Source: an uncultured Porphyromonadaceae bacterium
GTDB lineage: Bacteria; Bacteroidota; Bacteroidia; Bacteroidales; Muribaculaceae
Assembly: GCA_900550025.1 (NCBI GenBank)
Contig: URQP01000015.1
Span: 1-29,319 of the forward strand
DNA length: 29,319 bases
Direction of reading: 5' to 3'
Part shown: piece after piece, positions 1 to 8,744 of the stretch
Layout of the letters: the number at the start of each line of letters is the position of its first letter
Position numbering within the stretch: position 1 is the stretch's first letter
The notes under the pieces: model-generated
What the model was told of the DNA's origin: nothing
Seen by the model: the letters and a program-made list of their open reading frames with translations, nothing else
Database searches by the model: none
Position numbers and translations under genes: made by a program

Positions 1-10
1 CCCGCCTCGC

Positions 11-36
11 GGCGCGCCGGCCTATGCCGCCGCGCC
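11..36. repeat. GC-rich imperfect hairpin at window edge
   Basis: Two 11-base arms (11-21 and 26-36) are complementary at 10 of 11 positions around a CTAT loop. It lies 20 bp beyond the stop codon of the minus-strand gene ending at 56, so it could help end that transcript, but no T-run follows it. It shares the string CTATGCCGCCG with 2520-2530. Confidence 0.4.
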
Positions 37-55
37 TATCTGTCTCAAAAATCGC

Positions 56-2293
56 TTATTTAACGATTACCTTCGCAACAGTGTCGCCAGCCTTGACGAT
101 ATAGAATCCGGCCGGAACATTGATTACGCTCTCGCCCGCAGCTACATTCTCGGCAGCCACAAGCTGACCTGCAGCGGTGTAGACGCTAACCTCGGCAGCC
201 TCGGCAGCAACCACGACAACGCCGTCGGCATTGGTCATAACCACTGTGTTGCCGGCAACTACGCCCTCAACACCCGCAGGCTCCTCGGAAGCGTCGCGGA
301 ACTCTATCGGGAACACCTGCAAATCCTCGTTGTGGACTGCTACAGCAGCTATGAGGTCAACTTCCGTACCGCTTGCCGGAGTACTTACTTCCCAACCGCT
401 CTGCATCCACACGATGATTGAGCCGCTTGCATCCTCAGCTGTTCTCGTTGTACTGTTACCCGACTTAGTCTCAACGTATGTAACATTGTCAAGGTAAACC
501 ACCTTGTTCATATCGCCGCGCTCGATTTCGCCGGCAGTCATCACGATAGGATTAGCCACTACATTACCGGTTGCGGGAAGCATAGTCTCAGGCAAAGGCT
601 TCACCTCTTCCAAACCCTCATAAGGAGCCCATGTAACACACACGCCAGCCGGAATCACGTCGCCCTGCTTGTATGTAGGAACGTCATAATAATAGATAAG
701 CATAGCGTCACCAGCCTCATCCTTGACATAGGTGTAGCCCGGCATCTGTGCGGTAACGATTACCGGGAAGTTCCACTCGAATACAGTGCCCTCGGCCTCC
801 GATTCTGCTTGGAACTTGAAATCGTCGATGCTTTCGCATCCGAGATAGTCGGATATCACGTAAGTCTTCGTCACTTTTTCGCTGTTGGTCATACCGCTCT
901 TCTTAGCGTATGCCACGATAGTGTATTCATCAGGCTCGGTCAATTCGATAGGCGCAGTATAAGTCTGCTCTGCCCCGCCGTTGATAGTGTAGATGATAGT
1001 AGCGTCCTTATCCTGCGAAACCAACTGCACTTTCTGTGCGCCGAAATAAGTACCCGATTCCAAAGAGAATACCGGCGGCATCAACTGCCCTTCCGGAGTG
1101 TTGCCCTTCACGAGATAGAACACCGGAGACTCGTAACGGCTATCTGCTAAGAATTCCGGAGTGCTACCATTATACAAAGTAAATTGCAAATACGAGTTAT
1201 CCATTCCATCACCAGTGGCAACTACACCATCCGCCGTCCCGCTGAATGTCCATACATAAGGGGTAGCCTCAGCCGGCTTAAGATTTGTATATTTTCCACT
1301 TTTCACCAAAGCTACGTATGTGCCGTCACTATTTTGAATCGTATATCCATTGCCTGACTTCTTTACAGTGAACACACAATCGTCAGATGGCACGCTTGTA
1401 GTCAAGTCGCATGTCACACCTGTCACATAATGGTCTTTCCATACCTCATTTTTCATCACATAAGTGACACCGTCTTCCGTATAAGCAATGACATAATCGC
1501 CTTCCACGACATTTGCCGGATCCATCTTCGAGAACGGAATCACAGGCGCGTCGGCGATAGTGTAAGTCGCGCTGACTTTTTCGCTGTCGGATGCTCCGTC
1601 AATCTTAGCGTATGCCTCAATCTTATATGTTCCGTTTTCAGCCAACCGGATTGCAGAAGAATATGTCTGCTCCGCGCCACCGTTTATCGTATACAGAATC
1701 GTAGCACCCGGAGTAGCGCACGAGAGAGCCACATTCTGTGCCTCATAGTATGTCCCTTCTGCCAAAGAGAATGTCGGAGCGGCACACTGGGTAGCCTCGT
1801 AAGTAACCTTTATGGCCTTAAGATAAATTGCCTTTGAAGACGTATTAGTCCATTCCAGCTTTATCTCGCCCTGAGATGAACCGTCGAAAGAATATTCTTT
1901 GGAATCTCTTATAATGTCTACGGCATTGCCATAAGCAGTACCGCCGACAGAAACAGCAAAAGTACATACAATATCGGTAGCACCGCTCGTTTCCACCGTC
2001 ACGTTCTTAATAGTCCCTGAAAGACCAGAAGTTGCAAGAGTAACCGATGACGCCGGCTTTGAGCCAGAACCTATCTGCTGTCCTTTGTCATTAAAGGTAT
2101 CCCAGCCAAAAAACACTTCTTTTGTAAACGAGGCCTGCAAATCCCAATTAATTCCACCGAGATTCTGCACACCTGCCTCGCTCCACACCTGCTCCTCAAA
2201 ATTGTAGGTGTAGGTCGTTTCGACAGCTGCGTTTGCCGCGAACATGCCGGCGGCAAGCATCATTGTAGAAAGTAATAATTTCTTCATAAACAT
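56..2293 (-). CDS. secreted multidomain protein with two chitobiase-like modules and a sorting-like tail
   Basis: A predicted secreted or cell-surface protein of 745 residues with no catalytic domain that I recognise. Residues 1-22 form a signal peptide (MKKLLLS start, ANA end); the start may be M1 or M3, since MFM gives two ATGs. Residues 23-168 look like a beta-sandwich. Residues about 171-247 and 405-483 are two copies of the CHB_HEX_C type module, each containing ATIxYTINGGAEQTY. Between them lies a beta-rich region of about 150 residues. About 495-675 resembles the OB-fold-like repeats of Bacteroidales surface proteins (a YVKDEAGDAMLIY stretch). The last 50 residues, with VSVYTAAGQLV and GFYIVKAGDTVAKVIVK, match the pattern of C-terminal sorting domains of type IX secretion cargo. 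A promoter precedes it at 2311-2342. Substrate and function are unknown; carbohydrate or surface binding is inference. Confidence 0.8.
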   Translation of the reverse strand: MFMKKLLLSTMMLAAGMFAANAAVETTYTYNFEEQVWSEAGVQNLGGINWDLQASFTKEVFFGWDTFNDKGQQIGSGSKPASSVTLATSGLSGTIKNVTVETSGATDIVCTFAVSVGGTAYGNAVDIIRDSKEYSFDGSSQGEIKLEWTNTSSKAIYLKAIKVTYEATQCAAPTFSLAEGTYYEAQNVALSCATPGATILYTINGGAEQTYSSAIRLAENGTYKIEAYAKIDGASDSEKVSATYTIADAPVIPFSKMDPANVVEGDYVIAYTEDGVTYVMKNEVWKDHYVTGVTCDLTTSVPSDDCVFTVKKSGNGYTIQNSDGTYVALVKSGKYTNLKPAEATPYVWTFSGTADGVVATGDGMDNSYLQFTLYNGSTPEFLADSRYESPVFYLVKGNTPEGQLMPPVFSLESGTYFGAQKVQLVSQDKDATIIYTINGGAEQTYTAPIELTEPDEYTIVAYAKKSGMTNSEKVTKTYVISDYLGCESIDDFKFQAESEAEGTVFEWNFPVIVTAQMPGYTYVKDEAGDAMLIYYYDVPTYKQGDVIPAGVCVTWAPYEGLEEVKPLPETMLPATGNVVANPIVMTAGEIERGDMNKVVYLDNVTYVETKSGNSTTRTAEDASGSIIVWMQSGWEVSTPASGTEVDLIAAVAVHNEDLQVFPIEFRDASEEPAGVEGVVAGNTVVMTNADGVVVVAAEAAEVSVYTAAGQLVAAENVAAGESVINVPAGFYIVKAGDTVAKVIVK

Positions 2294-2310
2294 AAAAATT
2301 TGGTTTACTG

Positions 2311-2342
2311 CAAATTTAGGCAGTTAATAGCTGAAAAACAAA
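2311..2342 (-). promoter_or_regulatory. Bacteroidales-type promoter for the secreted protein gene
   Basis: On the minus strand a TAAATTTG -7 box (2311-2318) sits 20 bp downstream of TTTG (2339-2342), matching the Bacteroidales pattern TTTG-N19-21-TAnnTTTG. The leader to the ATG at 2293 would be only 10-15 nt. Confidence 0.65.
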
Positions 2343-2516
2343 CATTTCGCCCTTTATTTTTTACCGTGCAAGACGCAGAATAAACATCTCAAACCAGAAT
2401 TGCCGCAGCTTCTTCCAATCGACATTTTCAACAGTCTACAAACGACAAAATGACACCATTTCCGCCCCTCCGCTTAACATTAAATTTCAGTAACAAGCAT
2501 CGGCAGCGTTGCGCGA

Positions 2517-2640
2517 CGGCTATGCCGCCGATTCTTTGTGCCATGCAGTACCTCAAGCCGCGCTCCGCCGCAGCTCCGCTTGCATGAGGTTATAGCTGTG
2601 AAGCCGCTATGCGGCACAAATATACAAACAAACTATAACC
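2517..2640. repeat. structured intergenic repeat cluster between ychF and the secreted protein gene
   Basis: Most of the gene-free stretch 2294-2648 apart from the promoter. It holds a CGGC-TAT-GCCG hairpin (2517-2527), a 41-bp unit (2551-2591) that recurs at 15938-15978 with 35 of 41 identities, and a GCCGC-TAT-GCGGC hairpin (2603-2615). The last is enclosed by the arms GGTTATAG (2588-2595) and CTATAACC (2633-2640). The unit pairs CCTCA with TGAGG at its ends. It lies 3' of ychF and upstream of the promoter of the next gene, so an RNA 3'-end role is possible. I see no open reading frame of note here. Confidence 0.6.
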
Positions 2641-2648
2641 TATACGGA

Positions 2649-3752
2649 TTATACATTGAAGCGGAAGTGCATGATGTCGCCGTCCTGCACCACGTAGTCC
2701 TTGCCCTCGATGCCTATCTTTCCGGCCTCGCGGCACTGAGCCTCGCCGCCGAGAGCTATATAGTCGTCGTATTTGATGACCTCGGCGCGGATAAATCCTT
2801 TCTCGAAGTCGCTGTGTATCACACCCGCGCATTGCGGAGCCTTGCTGCCTTTCAGGTAGGTCCACGCGCGCACCTCGAGCGGGCCGGCGGTAAAATACGT
2901 CTCAAGATTCAACAGATGGAACGCAGCGCGTATCAGTCTCGAAACGCCCGACTCCTTCAACCCTATCTCCTCAAGGAACATCTGGCGTTCCTCATAGGTC
3001 TCGAACTCGGCTATTTCCGACTCCGTCTGTGCCGCCACAATCAGTATCTCGGCATTCTCGTCCTTCACAGCCTCGCGCACCTGCTCAACGTAAGCGTTGC
3101 CCGCCACGGCCGACTTGTCGTCGACATTGCACACATAAAGCACCGGCTTGTTGGTCAACAGGAACAGGTCGTGGGCGCACTTCTGCTCGTCCTTCGTGTC
3201 GAACTGCACCGTCCGTGCTGCCTTGCCCTGCTCCAAAGCCTCCTTGTAGCGGCGCAGCACCTCGTATTGCAGCTTGGCAGCCTTGTCGCCACCGGTCTGA
3301 GCCTGTTTCTGCACTCGGGTTATGCGGCTGTCGATAGTCTCAAGATCCTTCAGTTGCAGCTCGTAGTCGATGATTTCCTTATCGCGCACCGGATTCACAG
3401 AGCCGTCGACATGCACCACATTCGGGTCGTCGAAGCAGCGGAGCACGTGGATTATGGCATCCGTCTCGCGGATATTGGCCAAAAACTTATTGCCGAGCCC
3501 CTCGCCTTTCGACGCCCCTTTCACCAAGCCCGCAATATCCACAATCTCGACCGTGGCCGGGACTATACGCTGCGGGTTGACGATTTCGGCAAGACGGTTC
3601 AGACGCTCGTCGGGAACCGAAATCACGCCCACATTAGGCTCTATAGTACAGAAAGGGAAATTAGCCGACTGTGCCTTAGCATTCGAAAGGCAATTGAAAA
3701 GAGTGGACTTGCCGACGTTCGGCAGCCCCACAATACCACATTGAAGTGCCAT
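2649..3752 (-). CDS. ychF: redox-regulated ATPase YchF (Obg family)
   Basis: Conserved ribosome-associated P-loop NTPase of the Obg superfamily, which unlike its relatives prefers ATP. It acts in the cytoplasm and is linked to translation and stress responses. The 367 residues match the usual family length. Visible motifs: P-loop GLPNVGKS (9-16), the switch region [10 protein letters not shown], the G3 motif [17 protein letters not shown], and NVDD in the position of the base-recognition motif. The C-terminal 80 residues ([18 protein letters not shown] to [16 protein letters not shown]) form the TGS-like domain. The ATG start gives the canonical [17 protein letters not shown]-terminus. A near-consensus promoter lies upstream at 3789-3819, so it is probably monocistronic. 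Confidence 0.97.
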   Translation of the reverse strand: MALQCGIVGLPNVGKSTLFNCLSNAKAQSANFPFCTIEPNVGVISVPDERLNRLAEIVNPQRIVPATVEIVDIAGLVKGASKGEGLGNKFLANIRETDAIIHVLRCFDDPNVVHVDGSVNPVRDKEIIDYELQLKDLETIDSRITRVQKQAQTGGDKAAKLQYEVLRRYKEALEQGKAARTVQFDTKDEQKCAHDLFLLTNKPVLYVCNVDDKSAVAGNAYVEQVREAVKDENAEILIVAAQTESEIAEFETYEERQMFLEEIGLKESGVSRLIRAAFHLLNLETYFTAGPLEVRAWTYLKGSKAPQCAGVIHSDFEKGFIRAEVIKYDDYIALGGEAQCREAGKIGIEGKDYVVQDGDIMHFRFNV

Positions 3753-3788
3753 ATCTCGTTATTATTTTTATTCTGTTAAAATCGACTG

Positions 3789-3819
3789 CAAAGATACTGC
3801 AAATCGAGAGCAATGCAAA
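3789..3819 (-). promoter_or_regulatory. consensus promoter of ychF
   Basis: Minus strand TATCTTTG (3789-3796) preceded at exactly 19 bp by TTTG (3816-3819). This is the closest match in the window to the Bacteroidales TTTG-N19-TAnnTTTG pattern. Confidence 0.8.
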
Positions 3820-3910
3820 GAGCTTGCCCTATTTGCTTTGCCGGGATGCAGCTTATGTGCGAGTTCGGGATAAAAGGTCTTCTTTTAATTCTTATTCCAA
3901 ACTCGCGTAT

Positions 3911-3954
3911 AAATAAAAAGTTGGCTCAGAAAGACGAACCGCCTCCTGAGCCAA
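3911..3954 (-). terminator. rho-independent terminator of the alpha-amylase gene
   Basis: The 9-bp perfect stem TTGGCTCAG / CTGAGCCAA (3921-3929 with 3946-3954) is followed on the minus strand by CTTTTTATTT (3911-3920). It begins 22 bp after the stop codon of the minus-strand amylase gene. Confidence 0.85.
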
Positions 3955-3976
3955 ATCCTCAATACCTACAATATAA

Positions 3977-6607
3977 TTAAAGTATCAGTTTCTTTCCTTC
4001 CACGATATAGACACCGTGGCTCAAACCGGAAACCACATTCCTGCCGACATCCACCTGCTGCGGGAATCCGACACCGTCGATACCATATATCCACACCGTG
4101 CGCGGCTTGGCCGACTCGATTATTATCGAGCCACCGTATGAATACACTTTCATTCCGTCCGCGTCTACACCGGCAACACCCGACACGACAGGCTCTACCG
4201 TGTATTGCAGGCCGTCGACCGTGTAGTATCCGCCATTCGAGAAAGGACGGTCTTTGGTTTTCGGGCTGGAAGTATTGTTGAAAATAATGTATGCAGGCAT
4301 ATTGTCTGCCGACCAATCGCCGTCATAAACCCATTTCCATATCTTGTTGCCATTGTCGGCCGTTCCCATAAGCTCGCAATTCACGCCCGGCCACGAGCCG
4401 CCTGTAAAGTTATTCGCGGCATTCCACACCCATGCCGAAACTGATGTGTACGAGCCGTCGGCAGGAGCCTCGAAGAAAGCCGCCAATTCGCCGATATTGA
4501 ACGACGGAGTGTAAGGTTGCAAATCATCGCCTTGCGAGCTGCCGCCGGGATTGCCCTCACCGTCGGTAAGCTCCTCCTGCGTGCCGTCGTAGGCCGGCTG
4601 CACCAACCCCGCTGGAGCCGACGCATAAAGCCAATTGCCGTCGTCGCCTACCTTGCCCGGTGCCGGTGTCTTGTCAGTATCGAGAACATACACGCGCATA
4701 TTACCCCGTCCCGAGCATGTAGCCGTCAATGTGCCGTTGGCAACGGTCTTCGTGTCGCCGGTGATGGCATCCACGTATGTACCGTTCTCTATGCCTGTGA
4801 AAGTCGCGTTGCCGGAGATAGTCACAAGCACGTAGCTGTCGGTAGCGGCATCCGTAAAACGGCGTTTGAATGCGTAAGCCCCGTCACATCCCTCCGTAGA
4901 ATATTGTCCTTTGCGCAAAGCTGGAATCGCCATGCGTATGCGGCTCAGCCGTTGGATATGCAAAGCGAGCGGATTGCGGAGCGTGGCGTTCATGTTGCCT
5001 GTAGCCTCCGTCCAGTCGGCAAAGTCGTTGACTTCCACATCGCCTTTGATGTATCCTCCGAAATAAGCCCTGCCCGACTCTCTCAACGCAATATTCGGGC
5101 CTTTGTCAATCGGGCAGCCTTTCTTGAATTCCACCTCGCTGCCATAATACAGGCACGGAATACCGCGGAAAGTGAACATCAAATCAAGATTCTCCGCCCA
5201 AGCGTCGGTTCCCTGCGCGAAACGCTGGTCCTCAGGCGCGCCGTTAGGCGCATAGTCGTGAGAGTCGACATAAACCACATTGTAGGAAGCGTCGTTGTAA
5301 TACTTGTCGCCGCTCATCGCGATGCCCCAAGCCCCGCCAATGTCCTTGAAATTGTGGTGCATCGGGAAGTCGATTACGCTCAATCCCGAATATTTGCCAT
5401 AGTCAGGCGCATGGTATTCGTTGCCGTCGAGGAACACATTGTCGGACGTAGGCTGCGAGCCGATGGAATTATTCAGATTGTCGTTGTACTGTTCAAGGCA
5501 CGACAATTGGTTGACGTGGGTGAACGGTGTCTGCTCGAAAATCTCAAGATTATCCCAAGAACCGGGATTGTCATCCCAAGCATAGTCCTTCGACTCCTTC
5601 CAAGTGTAGAACGGCACAGAGAGAGCCGGCTGCTCGCGGTACCAAATCTGCGTATAGCGAGCGCAAACCTCGGTGAACATAAAGAACGGCCCGCCGTTGC
5701 GCTTTGTCTTGTTCTTCTCGGCAGCGGCAGTAAATGCCGGATTGAACACCTTGTTGAACACCAAGCGCGGAATATGCCCTCCGGTATCGATACGGAATCC
5801 GTCTACACCCATTTCGATGAAATTGGTATAGCAGTCGATAAGATAATTGTAAGTCTGCGGATTTTCCGTGTTAAGGTCCACACAGTCGCCCGCAATCTGT
5901 GCCCACCAGCGGGTTTCGTTGTCCCAATTGAACTGTCCGAAATGATGCCACAGGTTGTGGGTGTCGTGATTTTGCCCGTCGGTGTTTTTCATCTCGCGCA
6001 GACGCGCGTCGTACTGCTGTCCGTCGGGCAGGCTCGAATAATTGTCCGGCAATTTTCCGCCATCTTTCTGCGTGAACGGAATCATGCACTCGCGGATATT
6101 GCTCTGGTCGGCATCCCAATCGCGGGTAAACAGCTTGCACAGATTCTCCTCGCCGAAATTGCCGGTATGGTTGAGCACAATGTCGAGAATGATTTTCATT
6201 CCGCGGGCATGCGCCTCGTCGATAAGCGTCTGGAAATCCACGTCCTCCGACTCATAGCGGTGATCCACCTTGCTCATGTTCATCGCATGGTAGCCATGGT
6301 AATCGTAACCCGAACCGTTCTCCACCACAGGAGTAATCCACACTGCCGTAAAACCGAGAGCCTTGATATAATCAAGCTTCTCTATCAATCCTTTGAAATC
6401 GCCACGCCAAGCGGGATCGCCGGCATTGTAGGATTTTCCGTCCCAACACTGCGTGTTGTTCGACGGATCGCCGTCATAGAAACGAGTAGTCATGACGAAA
6501 TAAATCATCTCGTCCCTGAAATCGTCACGCTTGCCGGTAAACGACGCGGCAAACGAATGGGCAAAGCCTGTCAATAAGGCCAACAACAATAAAGTTTTTC
6601 TAATCAT
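3977..6607 (-). CDS. secreted GH13 alpha-amylase with starch-binding module
   Basis: Extracellular or surface endo-acting alpha-glucanase (876 residues) expected to cleave alpha-1,4 links in starch or glycogen. The signal peptide is residues 1-20 (FAHSFA end). The GH13 barrel spans about 30-560: region I DIVLNHTG (142-149), region II GFRIDTG with nucleophile Asp274, region III FTEVCAR with acid/base Glu313, and region IV VDSHD. A beta-rich C-domain follows. About 695-795 looks like a CBM26-type starch-binding module (AWVWNAANNFTGGSWPG, then IWKWVYDG). Residues 800-876 end in a sorting-like tail (GVYIVEGKKLIL), comparable to the protein at 56-2293. It starts 49 bp after the rnc stop; I saw no convincing promoter in that gap, so read-through from rnc is possible. 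No SusC/SusD genes are nearby, so it is not part of a visible PUL. Confidence 0.93.
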   Translation of the reverse strand: MIRKTLLLLALLTGFAHSFAASFTGKRDDFRDEMIYFVMTTRFYDGDPSNNTQCWDGKSYNAGDPAWRGDFKGLIEKLDYIKALGFTAVWITPVVENGSGYDYHGYHAMNMSKVDHRYESEDVDFQTLIDEAHARGMKIILDIVLNHTGNFGEENLCKLFTRDWDADQSNIRECMIPFTQKDGGKLPDNYSSLPDGQQYDARLREMKNTDGQNHDTHNLWHHFGQFNWDNETRWWAQIAGDCVDLNTENPQTYNYLIDCYTNFIEMGVDGFRIDTGGHIPRLVFNKVFNPAFTAAAEKNKTKRNGGPFFMFTEVCARYTQIWYREQPALSVPFYTWKESKDYAWDDNPGSWDNLEIFEQTPFTHVNQLSCLEQYNDNLNNSIGSQPTSDNVFLDGNEYHAPDYGKYSGLSVIDFPMHHNFKDIGGAWGIAMSGDKYYNDASYNVVYVDSHDYAPNGAPEDQRFAQGTDAWAENLDLMFTFRGIPCLYYGSEVEFKKGCPIDKGPNIALRESGRAYFGGYIKGDVEVNDFADWTEATGNMNATLRNPLALHIQRLSRIRMAIPALRKGQYSTEGCDGAYAFKRRFTDAATDSYVLVTISGNATFTGIENGTYVDAITGDTKTVANGTLTATCSGRGNMRVYVLDTDKTPAPGKVGDDGNWLYASAPAGLVQPAYDGTQEELTDGEGNPGGSSQGDDLQPYTPSFNIGELAAFFEAPADGSYTSVSAWVWNAANNFTGGSWPGVNCELMGTADNGNKIWKWVYDGDWSADNMPAYIIFNNTSSPKTKDRPFSNGGYYTVDGLQYTVEPVVSGVAGVDADGMKVYSYGGSIIIESAKPRTVWIYGIDGVGFPQQVDVGRNVVSGLSHGVYIVEGKKLIL

Positions 6608-6656
6608 AGGTTTTAAATTTTAAAATAGAAAGTATGTTTGCTTGTAATCCTCTCTT

Positions 6657-7448
6657 TTATTTTGACGCGGCAGCCTCTGCCGCCGTCGCAAGAAGTTTTT
6701 CACGGAACGCCTCCGAACTGCCAATGCGCGACAACGCTTCGCGGGCGGCTTCCTGCTGCGACTCTTTTTTGGTATAACCCTTTCCTTTCCCGGCATCTAT
6801 ACCGCCGACAGCCACCGACGAGTGGAACACCGTGCAGCCGTCCGAGTCATAGCTGGTGGAAATCAATGCATAGGTCAGATCCAATCTGTTCTTCTGGCAC
6901 CATTCCAATAATTTCGATTTAAAGTTAATCACTTTTTTTGAAAGCGAATAGATATCTATATATGATTTAACTATTTTTTGCTCAATGAACCTGCGGCAGC
7001 ATCCGTAACCCCGGTCGAGGTACACAGCACCGATGACAGCCTCCAAGGCGTTGCCGCCCATAAAACAGTTGTGGACATGCGCAGGGCGCGAGAATTTCAC
7101 ATGACCGGCCAATCCCGATTCGTCAGCAATGCGGTTCAACGTCTCGCGCTGCACTATTTTCGAGCGAGTATTGGTGAGAAAGCCCTCCCGGCCGCGCCGG
7201 AATTCGCGGTACAGCATATCAGCAATCACGGCATTGAGCACGGCATCGCCCAGAAATTCGAGACGCTCGTTGTTAAAGCTCCTCCCCTCCGTGGAATTTG
7301 CCGCTTCAGAGCGGTGGCATAGAGCCTGCCTGTAAAGCCTCATATTCCCGGGACAAAACCCGAGAAACCGGTATAAAAAAGAATAAAGCTCCTTTTCTTT
7401 TACAAAAAGGAGCTTTATATAGAACAAGATTTTATCGTAAAACCACAT
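6657..7448 (-). CDS. rnc: ribonuclease III
   Basis: Double-strand-specific endoribonuclease that processes rRNA precursors and regulates mRNAs in the cytoplasm. The 263 residues comprise the RIIID domain with the signature NNERLEFLGDAVL, the second acidic site in NALEAVIGAVYLDRG, and a C-terminal dsRNA-binding domain (INFKSKLLEWCQ to KKESQQEAAREAL). The ATG at 7448 gives the N-terminal extension expected in Bacteroidales (LLFVKEKELYSFLYRFLGF). It lies 16 bp downstream of fabF in the order acpP-fabF-rnc. Codons 11-22 contain a perfect 14-bp hairpin followed by a U-rich stretch (see the separate entry), which may regulate the gene. A later start at Met37 would free the hairpin from the coding region but would delete conserved residues. 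Confidence 0.95.
   Translation of the reverse strand: MWFYDKILFYIKLLFVKEKELYSFLYRFLGFCPGNMRLYRQALCHRSEAANSTEGRSFNNERLEFLGDAVLNAVIADMLYREFRRGREGFLTNTRSKIVQRETLNRIADESGLAGHVKFSRPAHVHNCFMGGNALEAVIGAVYLDRGYGCCRRFIEQKIVKSYIDIYSLSKKVINFKSKLLEWCQKNRLDLTYALISTSYDSDGCTVFHSSVAVGGIDAGKGKGYTKKESQQEAAREALSRIGSSEAFREKLLATAAEAAASK
7370..7418 (-). promoter_or_regulatory. hairpin plus U-rich run within the 5' coding region of rnc
   Basis: ATAAAGCTCCTTTT (7383-7396) and AAAAGGAGCTTTAT (7405-7418) are exact reverse complements around an 8-nt loop. On the minus strand the stem is followed by TTCTTTTTTAT. This resembles an intrinsic terminator or attenuator placed over codons 11-26 of rnc, or an RNase III substrate in its own mRNA. 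Confidence 0.6.
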
Positions 7449-7464
7449 TTTCCGTGGCCGTTTC

Positions 7465-8730
7465 TTACTTATTGAACTTTTTTACGATAACGCTGGCATT
7501 GTGGCCTCCGAAACCGAAAGTGTTGGACAATGCAGCATTTACGGTACGCTTCTGAGCCTCGCCGAAAGTAAAGTTGAGGTTGTAGTCGATTTCCGGGTCA
7601 TTATCGCCTTCAACATGGTTGATTGTCGGAGGGATAATGTCGTCGGTCACGGCCTTCACGCAGAACAATGCCTCCAAAGCGCCGGCCGCACCGAGAAGGT
7701 GACCGGTCATCGACTTGGTAGAACTTATGTTCAGCTTATAGGCGTGTTCTCCGAATACTTCCTTGATAGCTTTCACTTCCGAAAGGTCGCCGACAGGAGT
7801 CGATGTTCCGTGGACATTGATATAGTCAAGGTCCTCCGGCTTCATCCCTGCATCCTCAAGGGTACGCTGCATCACCAGTTTCGCGCCCAGTCCTTCCGGA
7901 TGGGATGCGGTAAGATGGTAAGCGTCTGCCGACATGCCGCCACCTGCGACCTCCGCATAGATATGCGCGCCGCGGGCAAGAGCGTGTTCCAATTCCTCGA
8001 ATACGAGACATGCACTTCCTTCTCCGATAACGAAACCGTCACGCGAGCCGCTGAACGGGCGGGAAGCGTGCTGCGGGTCATCGTTACGAGTCGACAAAGC
8101 GTGCATAGAGTTGAAACCGCCTACTCCCGCAGGATAGATTGCCGCTTCCGCACCGCCGGTCACGATTGCCACCGCTTTCCCGAGACGGATATAGTTGAAC
8201 GCATCAATCAAAGCGTTGGTCGAAGAAGCACAAGCGGAAACCGTAGCATAGTTAGGGCCGCGGTATCCATAAATCATCGACACGTGTCCGGCAGCCATAT
8301 CCGCAATCATTTTAGGAATGAAGAACGGATTGTACTTAGGACCCTGCTCCTGATGCATCGCATAATATCCGGCCTCTTCCTCGAAAGTGTGCAAACCGCC
8401 GATTCCGGCAGCGATGATTACGCCCACATTGTCGCGGTCGAGCCCGGCATACTCCTCAAGTCCAGAGTCCTTGATGGCTTCCTTGGCAGCAACCACGCCA
8501 TACTGTGCGTAAAGATCGTATTTGCGCAGCTCCTTACGGTCGAAATGGTCGGCAGAGTTGTACCCTTTCACTTCGCATGCGAACTGTGTCTTGAACAGCG
8601 AAGCGTCAAAATGAGTAATCGGCCCTGCGCCGCTCACCCCCTTCAAGGCGTTGGCCCATGTCGTTGCCACGTCGTTGCCCAGCGGTGTGATTGCCCCAAG
8701 ACCTGTAATTACAACTCTTTTAAGTTCCAT
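7465..8730 (-). CDS. fabF: beta-ketoacyl-ACP synthase II
   Basis: Condensing enzyme of type II fatty acid synthesis: it extends acyl-ACP with malonyl-ACP, releasing CO2, in the cytoplasm. The 421 residues are the usual KAS II length. Visible motifs: MELKRVVITGLGAITPLGND at the start, the nucleophile Cys in SACASSTNALIDAF, and the two catalytic His residues in NVHGTSTPVGD and STKSMTGHLLGAAGALEA. It ends with GFGGHNASVIVKKF. It lies 14 bp downstream of acpP, so the two are clearly co-transcribed, and rnc follows after 16 bp. This arrangement is common in Bacteroidetes. Confidence 0.98.
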   Translation of the reverse strand: MELKRVVITGLGAITPLGNDVATTWANALKGVSGAGPITHFDASLFKTQFACEVKGYNSADHFDRKELRKYDLYAQYGVVAAKEAIKDSGLEEYAGLDRDNVGVIIAAGIGGLHTFEEEAGYYAMHQEQGPKYNPFFIPKMIADMAAGHVSMIYGYRGPNYATVSACASSTNALIDAFNYIRLGKAVAIVTGGAEAAIYPAGVGGFNSMHALSTRNDDPQHASRPFSGSRDGFVIGEGSACLVFEELEHALARGAHIYAEVAGGGMSADAYHLTASHPEGLGAKLVMQRTLEDAGMKPEDLDYINVHGTSTPVGDLSEVKAIKEVFGEHAYKLNISSTKSMTGHLLGAAGALEALFCVKAVTDDIIPPTINHVEGDNDPEIDYNLNFTFGEAQKRTVNAALSNTFGFGGHNASVIVKKFNK

Positions 8731-8744
8731 TCTATGGATGTAAA

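Noticed and set aside
2538..3779. Open frame of 413 codons opposite ychF
   Set aside because: Antisense shadow of ychF; its leucine-rich composition follows from the complementary codons.
4517..6577. Open frame of 686 codons on the plus strand opposite the amylase gene
   Set aside because: It mirrors the codon structure of a clear GH13 gene, has no recognisable domain, and shows the mixed Arg/His/Val composition typical of antisense frames.
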